A stretch of 64,000 bases of DNA from Hyphomicrobiales bacterium (GTDB taxonomy: Bacteria; Pseudomonadota; Alphaproteobacteria; Rhizobiales; JAJFHB01): the NCBI GenBank assembly GCA_021775755.1, contig JAJFHE010000024.1, forward strand, positions 62,001-126,000. Direction: 5' to 3'. Shown here piece after piece: positions 17,938 to 25,496 of this stretch. Below the pieces are notes generated by a model. It had not been told where the DNA came from. It saw only the letters and a program-made list of their open reading frames with translations, and did not search any database. The position numbers were made by a program, and so were the translations under genes. The first letter of the stretch is position 1. Each line of letters opens with the position of its first letter.

Positions 17938-19125
17938 ATGCGAATGATTGTACGGTTTGCGGCCTCCTGCCTTGCCATGGCCGCTGTCATGCTGCTGGCT
18001 GGCTGTTACGTGACGGACGCGCCGGTGCTCAACTCCGGCGAAGCCATGCCGATCGCAGGCGTCCATGAATGCCGCAACGAAATCTCCGGTGAACGCCAAA
18101 CTATGATGTTCAGCGAAGAAGTGGACGGCTGGCTACTCTCCAAGTCCTATGGCTACCGCGGCTCAGACGGATTGCACCTGTTCCGCCGGCTGAATGACAA
18201 TCTCTTCCTTGTGCAGATCGAACTCTCCCCCGAACGGCGGCGGCCGGGCTCGGCTCCTTATCTCTACGCCTACTTCTATCTGCAGTCTCCCGGCAGGATG
18301 ATCGGAATGCTGCCGAACCTCATGAGCCACGGCCCTATCCTGGAAGGCATGGCCGCCAATCACGGTCTCCAATCGAATCCTGTCGACTCGGGATTCGGCA
18401 ACGATCCGATGATCAAACTCTCGGGCACGAGATCCGACATGGAGGCCTTTTTGTCAGAGCATGACCTGTCGATGCTGATCGCGATAATGACCTGCGAACA
18501 CATTTCGCATGATACAGGCAACGTCGAAAATGCGCCGGTTCCAGACGTGAAAGCGCGACTTGAAGGGTTGCGGCACGACGTTAGATCTGCGCTGCGAACC
18601 GCCCGTATCAAGTATCACGGTTTTCGCCTGGAAGAGCAGTTTATGACGGTCAGCCTGCGAGGCTCGCAAACACTGGCTCAGGACGTTTCGATAATCGAAA
18701 AAATGCTCGACGCGAGCTTCCCCGGCAATTGGCACCGAAATGCCTGGATGCTGCCTGAGGAAATCACCTCCGGCCTGATACTGGAGTTCCTGTTGTTTGC
18801 CGATGCCCCAGAGTCAGTCTGGGTAAACCTTAGACCCAGGCTGTTTCGTCCGGAGTGGATTGCAACACACGTCAGAGAGATTCTTAGAGACTTCGCACCA
18901 CTGGAATTTGTCGCACTGGAGGGGAACAGGGTGGCCATGCGTGTGAAGGAACACGACTACTTCCAAACGGCCATATTGAATACAGTATTGGCGTTAGATG
19001 GTATGGCAGAGGCCTATACGGTCCTTACGGATATGACCTTACTTTACGAGTTCGCGGTGCCGGCGGAGCCGGACGGAACAGGCCGGATCGTCGTATCTAT
19101 TTCGAGCCCACCGCCACAACAATGA
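17938..19125 (+). CDS. lipoprotein with two SecD-like repeats
   Basis: Protein of 395 aa. LLAGC at residues 19-23 is a lipobox, so the mature protein is anchored by Cys23. Residues about 206-258 (EGLRHDVRSALRTARIKYHG, then a VSL strand) resemble the first periplasmic domain of SecD, where a helix precedes RIxYxG and a V-x-V strand. Residues about 303-352 (IATHVREILRDFAPLEFVAL) look like a second, diverged copy. No SecD membrane segments follow. Residues 40-190 are unassigned. The similarity is from memory of SecD and needs a profile search. It is monocistronic. Confidence 0.65.
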   Translation: MRMIVRFAASCLAMAAVMLLAGCYVTDAPVLNSGEAMPIAGVHECRNEISGERQTMMFSEEVDGWLLSKSYGYRGSDGLHLFRRLNDNLFLVQIELSPERRRPGSAPYLYAYFYLQSPGRMIGMLPNLMSHGPILEGMAANHGLQSNPVDSGFGNDPMIKLSGTRSDMEAFLSEHDLSMLIAIMTCEHISHDTGNVENAPVPDVKARLEGLRHDVRSALRTARIKYHGFRLEEQFMTVSLRGSQTLAQDVSIIEKMLDASFPGNWHRNAWMLPEEITSGLILEFLLFADAPESVWVNLRPRLFRPEWIATHVREILRDFAPLEFVALEGNRVAMRVKEHDYFQTAILNTVLALDGMAEAYTVLTDMTLLYEFAVPAEPDGTGRIVVSISSPPPQQ

Positions 19126-19270
19126 ACATACGTGCACCCACGGCGGTGGTTCGACGCGAAATTTCAGATATTCAGTGCTCAAGATGCCGGCATGCGTCCA
19201 TGGGAGCGCAAGGGAGTTCGAGCAAACATCGCTACGTCAGTCGTGGATGCCGCGAACCAGCACCGTGCGG

Positions 19271-20035
19271 TCACTGCCCCGCTGTCGAGCCGCCGTCGAT
19301 CTGGAGGGCGGCGCCGGTTACGAAGCGGGCGTCGTCGGAGGCGAGATAGAGGATGGCGGAGGCGATTTCCGCTGGCTCGCCCATACGCCTCAAGGGAGCA
19401 TAGTCGATAACCTTCTGTTCCGCCGCGGCCGGGTCGTCGGCCTGTTCAATACCGTCGCGCCGCACCATGTCGGTGTCGACATAGCCCGGACACACGCAAT
19501 TGACGCGGATCCCGGGGGCGAGCTCAAGCGCCATGGCGCGGGTCATGTTGACGACGCCGCCCTTCGAGGCGCAGTAGACGATAAGGTCCTCAGAGCCCAT
19601 GAGGCCGGCGTCGGAGCCGATGTTGACGACGTTGCCTCCCGATTCGCGCAGGGCTGAAAGGCTTGCCTGGATACAGAAGAATGTCCCCTTCAGATTGATG
19701 TCGATGATGTAGTCCCAGGTTTCCTCGTCGATGTTTCCAAGCCGCCCGTGCCGGTCGACCCCGGCGCAGTTGACGAGGATGTCGAGGCCGCCGAGCCCTT
19801 TTACCGCCGCCGCGACCATGGCCTCACAACCCGCCGCCGTGGCGACGTCGCCCGGAGCGGACAAAAGACTTTCATTGTTGCCGAGTTCTGCAAGCGCCGC
19901 CGCCGTCGACTGCGCGGTCCGCCCGTTCAGGGCAACCCGTGCACCGTTTTCCAGGAACGCCTCGACCGCAGCCCGGCCAATGCCCCGGCTGCCGCCGGTT
20001 ACGAGCACGCGTTTGCCTGCAAAATCGATCTTCAT
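19271..20035 (-). CDS. SDR family NAD(P)-dependent oxidoreductase
   Basis: Protein of 254 aa, classical short-chain dehydrogenase. Cofactor motif TGGSRGIG near the N-terminus, NCAG in place of NNAG, and the catalytic Ser (NIGSDAG), Tyr and Lys (YCASKGG) are all present, followed by the usual NCVCPGYVDTDM loop. It probably oxidises or reduces an alcohol or keto group; many close relatives are annotated as sugar or 3-oxoacyl dehydrogenases, so the substrate is open. It is divergent from the phosphate transporter gene, with a 244-base shared region. Confidence 0.9.
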   Translation of the reverse strand: MKIDFAGKRVLVTGGSRGIGRAAVEAFLENGARVALNGRTAQSTAAALAELGNNESLLSAPGDVATAAGCEAMVAAAVKGLGGLDILVNCAGVDRHGRLGNIDEETWDYIIDINLKGTFFCIQASLSALRESGGNVVNIGSDAGLMGSEDLIVYCASKGGVVNMTRAMALELAPGIRVNCVCPGYVDTDMVRRDGIEQADDPAAAEQKVIDYAPLRRMGEPAEIASAILYLASDDARFVTGAALQIDGGSTAGQ

Positions 20036-20178
20036 AGATCCCTCCCATCGAGCACGCTGGAAACCGAATTCTCCAGGACAACACCTAAGCCGCCAGTCCG
20101 CCGACCCGCCTTGAACGTTCGCGAAGCTGCGCCCAAGCCGCTGCCGATCACATGAAAGCCGATGTGACCCCCGGTTTC

Positions 20179-20192
20179 TTGATTTAGATCAT
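20179..20192. promoter_or_regulatory. FNR/FixK-like box upstream of the phosphate transporter
   Basis: TTGATTTAGATCAT matches TTGAT-N4-ATCAA at 9 of 10 fixed bases. It lies 88 bases before the pit-like start and about 145 bases from the divergent SDR gene. It would connect one or both genes to an oxygen-responsive CRP/FNR-family regulator. Binding is inferred only. Confidence 0.4.
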
Positions 20193-20279
20193 GACACAGT
20201 CGCACAAATTTGAGGACGCTGATTTTGGAGATTGCAGATGTGATTTCTCCACTCTGCGAGGGAGGCATCCGAAACCATC

Positions 20280-21842
20280 ATGCTCAGCATCAACAAAATT
20301 GAGAACGCTGCCCAGGTCAACCGCGACGAACTGTTTCGCTTCGGTACCGCGCTCTTGTTCATTGTCGGCATAATGCTGTTCACCATCGTGCGGGTGGAGA
20401 GCGGCACGGATGGGGTTCTTCTGGTCATTGCCGCCATGATCGGCGGCTACATGGCGATGAACATCGGCGCCAACGATGTCGCCAACAACGTGGGTCCGGC
20501 GGTCGGCTCGCATGCGATTACGCTTGTTGGCGCAATAATCATCGCCGCGCTGTTCGAGGCGGGCGGCGCGTTGATTGCCGGCGGCGATGTCGTCGGAACG
20601 ATAAAAAAGGGTATCATCGATCCTGAATTGATCGCCAACCGCGACACATTCATCTGGCTGATGATCGCAGCGCTTCTGGCAGCAGCCTTGTGGCTCAATC
20701 TTGCCACCGCGCTCGGCGCGCCGGTTTCAACAACTCATGCCATCGTCGGCGGTGTGCTTGGTGCAGGTATCGCGGCTGGGGGCTGGGGCATCGCTGACTG
20801 GGGGCAAGTCGGCAAGATCGCGGTGAGCTGGGTCATTTCGCCGGTGCTCGGCGGTCTGGTCGCCGCCGCGTTCCTCTATCTCATCAAACGCACGGTTACG
20901 TATCAGGACGACGTCATGGCGGCGGCAAAACGCATCGTCCCGCTGCTTGTCGCCGCCATGGCCTGGGCATTCGGTACTTACCTCATGCTCAAAGGCGTCA
21001 AGCATATCTGGGAGGTCTCGTTCCTCGTGGCATCGCTCATTGGATTGGGCGTGGGCGGCATGGTCTATCTGATCGTCCGGCCATACGTCATGCGGCTGGC
21101 GGGCCGGCTTGAAAATCACAAACAGAATGTCAACGAACTCTTCACTGTCCCCCTGATATTCGCGGCGGCCCTTTTGAGCTTTGCGCACGGCGCCAACGAT
21201 GTCGCCAACGCGGTCGGACCGCTCGCCGGAATCAACGAAGCGATCGTCGGGGGTGCTGTTACCGCCAGGGCGGCTATTCCCACCTGGGTGCTGCTTGTCG
21301 GCGCCATCGGCATTGCCATCGGGCTTGCACTTTACGGGCCGAAGCTCATCCGCACGGTGGGTTCGGAGATCACCGAACTCGACAAGACGCGCGCCTTCTG
21401 CATCGCCATGGCAGCCGCCATTACGGTCATATTCGCCTCGCAACTCGGTCTGCCTGTCAGCTCCACCCACATCGCCGTTGGCGGTGTTTTCGGGGTCGGG
21501 TTTTTGCGCGAGTATCTCAAAGTGAATTACGCACGGATGGTCGACGAAATTCGCGATCACCACAGCGACGACAGTCCAGAAGCGGTGGAGGTATTTTTGG
21601 AACGTTTCGCTGCCGCCAACGTTACGACGAAGGGCATCATGCTGCGCGAACTGAAACAGAAAAACGGTTCCCAGCTCCTGCTCAAGGGAGAGCGCAAAGG
21701 ACTCGGTAAAATCCATCGGCTGGAACTCGTCAAGCGCTCATTGCTGCTTCGCATCGCCGCCGCGTGGCTGATCACCGTACCCCTCGCCGGCGTCCTCGCC
21801 GCAATGTTCTTCTTCATGATGAGGGGAATCATGCTGCCGTGA
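20280..21842 (+). CDS. inorganic phosphate transporter, PiT family
   Basis: Protein of 520 aa with about ten membrane segments. The two inverted PiT signature repeats are visible: GANDVANNVGPAVGS near the N-terminus and AHGANDVANAVGPLAG in the second half, each followed by a PVSTTHAIVGG or PVSSTHIAVGG motif. PiT proteins import phosphate (or metal-phosphate) by cation symport. A GGGAGG sequence precedes the ATG. Its stop overlaps the start of the stress-protein gene, and a third gene overlaps that one, giving a phosphate unit. Confidence 0.92.
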   Translation: MLSINKIENAAQVNRDELFRFGTALLFIVGIMLFTIVRVESGTDGVLLVIAAMIGGYMAMNIGANDVANNVGPAVGSHAITLVGAIIIAALFEAGGALIAGGDVVGTIKKGIIDPELIANRDTFIWLMIAALLAAALWLNLATALGAPVSTTHAIVGGVLGAGIAAGGWGIADWGQVGKIAVSWVISPVLGGLVAAAFLYLIKRTVTYQDDVMAAAKRIVPLLVAAMAWAFGTYLMLKGVKHIWEVSFLVASLIGLGVGGMVYLIVRPYVMRLAGRLENHKQNVNELFTVPLIFAAALLSFAHGANDVANAVGPLAGINEAIVGGAVTARAAIPTWVLLVGAIGIAIGLALYGPKLIRTVGSEITELDKTRAFCIAMAAAITVIFASQLGLPVSSTHIAVGGVFGVGFLREYLKVNYARMVDEIRDHHSDDSPEAVEVFLERFAAANVTTKGIMLRELKQKNGSQLLLKGERKGLGKIHRLELVKRSLLLRIAAAWLITVPLAGVLAAMFFFMMRGIMLP

Positions 21843-22321
21843 ACACCCATGACGCCAGCGGTCCGATCCTCGCGGCGGTCGACTTTTCCGCCGATTCAGA
21901 ACGCGCACTGGCATGGGCGGCGCGGCAGGCGGAACTTGAAGGCGCGGAACTCGTTGTCCTTCACGTTGTGCACGACCCCGCGGCAAGTCCGGGCTTTTAT
22001 CGCAAACCCGATGAAAGCTGGCTGCGCCCGATGATCGACGCGGCAAATGACATGATGGAGAACTTTCTCGCCGTAGTGAGGAGCGATCATGCGGAACTGC
22101 CAGGGCTTGCATCGGCTGAGATCAGGTTCGTGGCAGGCCTGCCGGCGGGCCGCATCATCGAAATTTCAGAAGAAGCCGGTGCCAGGCTCATCGTTGTTGG
22201 AAGCCGTGGCCGTACAGGGCTGCAGGCTATCTTGCTGGGCTCGGTGGCGGAGCGCGTTGCACAGATCTCAACTGTGCCGGTGGTGGTTGTAAAGGCGCAC
22301 CAGTCGGATACGGGCGAATGA
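21839..22321 (+). CDS. universal stress protein (UspA family)
   Basis: Protein of 160 aa with the Usp fold. The N-terminal strand ILAAVDFSADSERALAWAAR and the C-terminal ATP-loop VVGSRGRTGLQAILLGSVAE (G-x2-G-x9-G-S) are typical of the ATP-binding subclass. GTG at 21839 is the likely start, in a GTGA overlap with the transporter stop and with GAGGGG upstream. Its stop overlaps the next ATG. The placement suggests it senses ATP or stress and modulates phosphate transport, but this is inference. Confidence 0.88.
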   Translation: MNTHDASGPILAAVDFSADSERALAWAARQAELEGAELVVLHVVHDPAASPGFYRKPDESWLRPMIDAANDMMENFLAVVRSDHAELPGLASAEIRFVAGLPAGRIIEISEEAGARLIVVGSRGRTGLQAILLGSVAERVAQISTVPVVVVKAHQSDTGE

Positions 22322-24030
22322 GTTCCGATCTTGACGCCTTCGCTTTGTCGACAGGCCTGATCGGCGGGCTGGCATTGTTCCTGTTCGGCATGGACATCAT
22401 GACACGGGCGCTGAAAAACGTTGCCGGCGACTATATGAAAACCATGCTGGCGCGGATGACCAACAACCGGTTGCTTGGAGCGGCCACCGGAGCCGGCGTG
22501 ACGGCAATTATTCAATCGTCTTCAATCACCACCGTGTTGCTCGTCGGCTTCATATCGGCAGGCCTGATGTCGACCTCACAGAGTGTCGCCGTCATTTTGG
22601 GAGCGAATATCGGCACCACGATCACGGCACAAGTGCTCGCCTTCAAGGTCACGAAAATCGCCCTGCCGATCCTCGCCGCCGGATTTTTCGTCTCATTCCT
22701 GGCGAGGCGTGAAGAATGGCGTCAGTACGGTCTCATCGTGCTCGGACTCGGTCTTGTATTCTTCGGCATGAGCATCATGAGCGAGGCGATGTCGCCGCTG
22801 CGGAACTACGATCCGTTTCTCAGGTTCATGATTTCACTCGACCATGTCCTCCTGGCGGCACTGACCGGTGCAGTATTTACCGCGGTGATACAATCATCGT
22901 CCGCCACCACCGGCATCTTGATCGTGATGGCGGGACAAGGGCTGATCGGACTGGAGGCGGCAATCGCGCTGGCGCTTGGTGCCAATGTCGGCACCTGCGT
23001 TACGGCGCTGCTGGCGTGCATGGGCAAACCGCGCGAAGCGGTGCGCACGGCTCTTGTGCACACGCTGTTCAATGTCGCGGGCGTACTGATCTGGATTGGA
23101 TTTGTCAGCGAACTCGCCGAACTTGCCCGGTTCATGTCTCCATCCCATCAACACTTGAGCGGCATCGCCCGCACATCGGCCGAAATTCCGCGCCAGATCG
23201 CAAATGTGCATACATTCTTCAATGTCGTGAACGCAGCGTTGTTCATCGGCTTTACCACCCAGATTACGCGCATCGTCGAATGGCTCGTCCCTGACCGGCC
23301 GTTGTCGGAAGCAGATCGACTTGCGCCAATGTTCATCGACGAACAGCTGCTCTCAACGCCATCCATTGCGCTCGATGCCGCACGGCGCGAAATTGTGCGG
23401 CTGGGTGCGATAGTCAGCGATATGCTTGACCAATCGGTGCCCTGCGTCACGTCCGGCACGCGGTTGCAGCTCAACGAACTGAATGCGATGGACCGGCCGG
23501 TGGATGCGCTGCATCGCGACATAATCGGATATCTCCGCATGCTGAGTCTGGGCAGCCTGTCTTCCGAGCAGTCCGATGTCCTGATCGGGCTGATCAAGAT
23601 GGCCAACGATCTGGAACATATAGGCGATCATATCGCCCGTGATCTCGTCACATCATCAAGGAAGCGCATTGAGGAACGCGTGATCATTTCTCAAGCTACG
23701 GTGCACGCAATTGCGGGCCTGCACGGCAAAGTCGTCAATGCACTTGGCGAAACGATGGAGGCGCTCCACGATGAAGACGTCGAGCGTGCGTCACGTGTTC
23801 GCGCCATGAAGCAGGACCTCTCCCAAACGATTGACGAGATCGCCCGCCATGAAATTGTGCGGCTTCAGGCTGATGAGCCGAAGCGTCTGATAACCTATGC
23901 GCGCGAGATCGAACTGGTCGAAACCCTGGACGATGTCTTCAAGACAACCCGGCGCATCGCAAGAACGTTGATTGCGGTGTACGGCGCCACGCCGCTACAC
24001 GAGAACGAAGTATCAGACGTCGGCGGGTGA
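22318..24030 (+). CDS. Na/Pi cotransporter with PhoU-like C-terminal domain
   Basis: Protein of 570 aa. The membrane half carries two copies of the NptA/type II Na-Pi cotransporter motif, each with QSSS (TAIIQSSSITTVLL and AVIQSSSATTGILI) and GANIGTT or GANVGTC. From about residue 350 on it becomes soluble and helical (RLQLNELNAMDRPVDALHRD and MANDLEHIGDHIARD), like PhoU, which is common in this family. It is likely a phosphate exporter or importer under PhoU control. Overlaps the Usp gene by four bases. Confidence 0.9.
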   Translation: MSSDLDAFALSTGLIGGLALFLFGMDIMTRALKNVAGDYMKTMLARMTNNRLLGAATGAGVTAIIQSSSITTVLLVGFISAGLMSTSQSVAVILGANIGTTITAQVLAFKVTKIALPILAAGFFVSFLARREEWRQYGLIVLGLGLVFFGMSIMSEAMSPLRNYDPFLRFMISLDHVLLAALTGAVFTAVIQSSSATTGILIVMAGQGLIGLEAAIALALGANVGTCVTALLACMGKPREAVRTALVHTLFNVAGVLIWIGFVSELAELARFMSPSHQHLSGIARTSAEIPRQIANVHTFFNVVNAALFIGFTTQITRIVEWLVPDRPLSEADRLAPMFIDEQLLSTPSIALDAARREIVRLGAIVSDMLDQSVPCVTSGTRLQLNELNAMDRPVDALHRDIIGYLRMLSLGSLSSEQSDVLIGLIKMANDLEHIGDHIARDLVTSSRKRIEERVIISQATVHAIAGLHGKVVNALGETMEALHDEDVERASRVRAMKQDLSQTIDEIARHEIVRLQADEPKRLITYAREIELVETLDDVFKTTRRIARTLIAVYGATPLHENEVSDVGG

Positions 24031-24155
24031 CAAACCGCCCAAACCGTGATTAGACTTTGCGCAACCCCCCGGATATGCGCCTTACCGATTCACGTCGGCG
24101 GGTGCGCAGTGCGGGGGTCCGTTATTTCGCGATACCCTGAAAACCGGAGTGTTTC

Positions 24156-25013
24156 ATGCAATATGAGGCCCCTCAGACGCTCGACGCGGCCGTGGCTTTG
24201 CTTGCCGATGCGCGGGGCGCCGCTCGCGTCCTCGCCGGCGGCACCGATCTGCTCGTACAATTGCGCTCAGGCGCCATCGAGCCCGATCTCGTCGTCGATA
24301 TCAAACGCATCGACGAATTGAAGAAGATTACCGCCGAAGATGGCGGATACCGCATCGGCGCGGCGGTGTCGGGCGCGGAACTCGGCGAACATGAAGGCGT
24401 CCGCGCGCTGTGGCCGGGCGTCGTCGAAGCGACGGAGCTGATCGGCTCGACGCAGGTTCAGGGCCGCGCCACCATGGCGGGCAATCTGTGCAACGCATCG
24501 CCCGCCGCCGACAGCGTTCCGGCAATGGTTGCCGCGGACGCCACCGCGCGCATCGTTGGGCCCGACGGCGTGCGCGATACATCGGTGCGCGACGTGGCGA
24601 CCGGCCCGGGGCAGACGTCACTTGGCCGCGGCGAAATTGTCGTATCGATTTTCCTGCCCGCTCGTCCCGCCCGCTCAGGCGATGCCTATCTGCGGTTCAT
24701 CCCGCGCACCGAAATGGATATCGCCGTGGTTGGCGCAGCGGTCAGCGTCTCGCTTGACGATGAGGGAACCTGCGTTGCGGCGCGCGTATCCCTCGGTGCG
24801 GTCGCCGCACGGGTGCTGCTGGTAGACGAAGGAGCCCGGGTATTGATCGGTACAAAGCTCGACGATGATGCCCTGCAGGCGCTTGCGGCGGCCGCATCGG
24901 CGGCGTGCAGCCCGATAAACGACAAACGCGGCACCATCGAGTTCCGCACAGATGTTGCCGGCGTTCTCGCCAGGCGTGCCGCTCAGACGGCATTTGAACG
25001 CGCGAAAGGCTGA
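24156..25013 (+). CDS. molybdenum hydroxylase FAD-binding (medium) subunit
   Basis: Protein of 285 aa of the CoxM/XDH-B type. FAD binding marks are VLAGGTDLLVQLRSG near the N-terminus, GSTQVQGRATMAGNLCNASPAADSVP, and the C-terminal lobe FRTDVAGVLARRA. It passes electrons from the 2Fe-2S subunit to FAD. It opens a four-gene cassette with the order medium, small, large, MoaD-like. The next gene starts after three bases. Substrate cannot be predicted from this subunit. Confidence 0.9.
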   Translation: MQYEAPQTLDAAVALLADARGAARVLAGGTDLLVQLRSGAIEPDLVVDIKRIDELKKITAEDGGYRIGAAVSGAELGEHEGVRALWPGVVEATELIGSTQVQGRATMAGNLCNASPAADSVPAMVAADATARIVGPDGVRDTSVRDVATGPGQTSLGRGEIVVSIFLPARPARSGDAYLRFIPRTEMDIAVVGAAVSVSLDDEGTCVAARVSLGAVAARVLLVDEGARVLIGTKLDDDALQALAAAASAACSPINDKRGTIEFRTDVAGVLARRAAQTAFERAKG

Positions 25014-25016
25014 CCC

Positions 25017-25493
25017 ATGTCACAGATTCACGTTTCCACCACCCTCAACGGCGATCCGGTCGAATATCTTTGCGAGCCGGACGAAACGCTGCTCGATGTG
25101 CTGCGCGACCGTTTGGGACTGACCGGTTCCAAGGAAGGTTGCGGGTCGGGCGACTGCGGCGCCTGTTCCGTCACCGTCGACGGCCGGCTTGTGTGTTCGT
25201 GTCTGGTTCTTGGCGCCGAAGCGCAGGACCGGGAAATCGAAACCATTGAAGGCGTTGCCCAGGGCGAAAACCTGCATCCGCTGCAGCAGAAGATTCTCGA
25301 CCACGCGGCGCTGCAATGCGGCGTCTGTACGCCCGGCTTCATCGTCGCGGCCAAGGCGTTGCTTGAACGTAACCCGGATCCGAGCGAAACGGAAGTGCGC
25401 TACTGGCTCGCCGGCAATCTGTGCCGGTGTACCGGTTATGATAAGATCGTACGCGCGGTGATGGACGCCGCACAGGAAATGAGGGGAGCCTGA
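25017..25493 (+). CDS. molybdenum hydroxylase 2Fe-2S (small) subunit
   Basis: Protein of 158 aa. It carries both cluster motifs of this family: the plant-ferredoxin set GCGSGDCGACSVTVDG with a later single Cys (VCSCLVLG), and the C-terminal CGVCTPGFI and CRCTGYDKI set. It transfers electrons between the molybdenum site and FAD. It is three bases from its neighbours on both sides. Confidence 0.93.
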   Translation: MSQIHVSTTLNGDPVEYLCEPDETLLDVLRDRLGLTGSKEGCGSGDCGACSVTVDGRLVCSCLVLGAEAQDREIETIEGVAQGENLHPLQQKILDHAALQCGVCTPGFIVAAKALLERNPDPSETEVRYWLAGNLCRCTGYDKIVRAVMDAAQEMRGA

Positions 25494-25496
25494 ACC

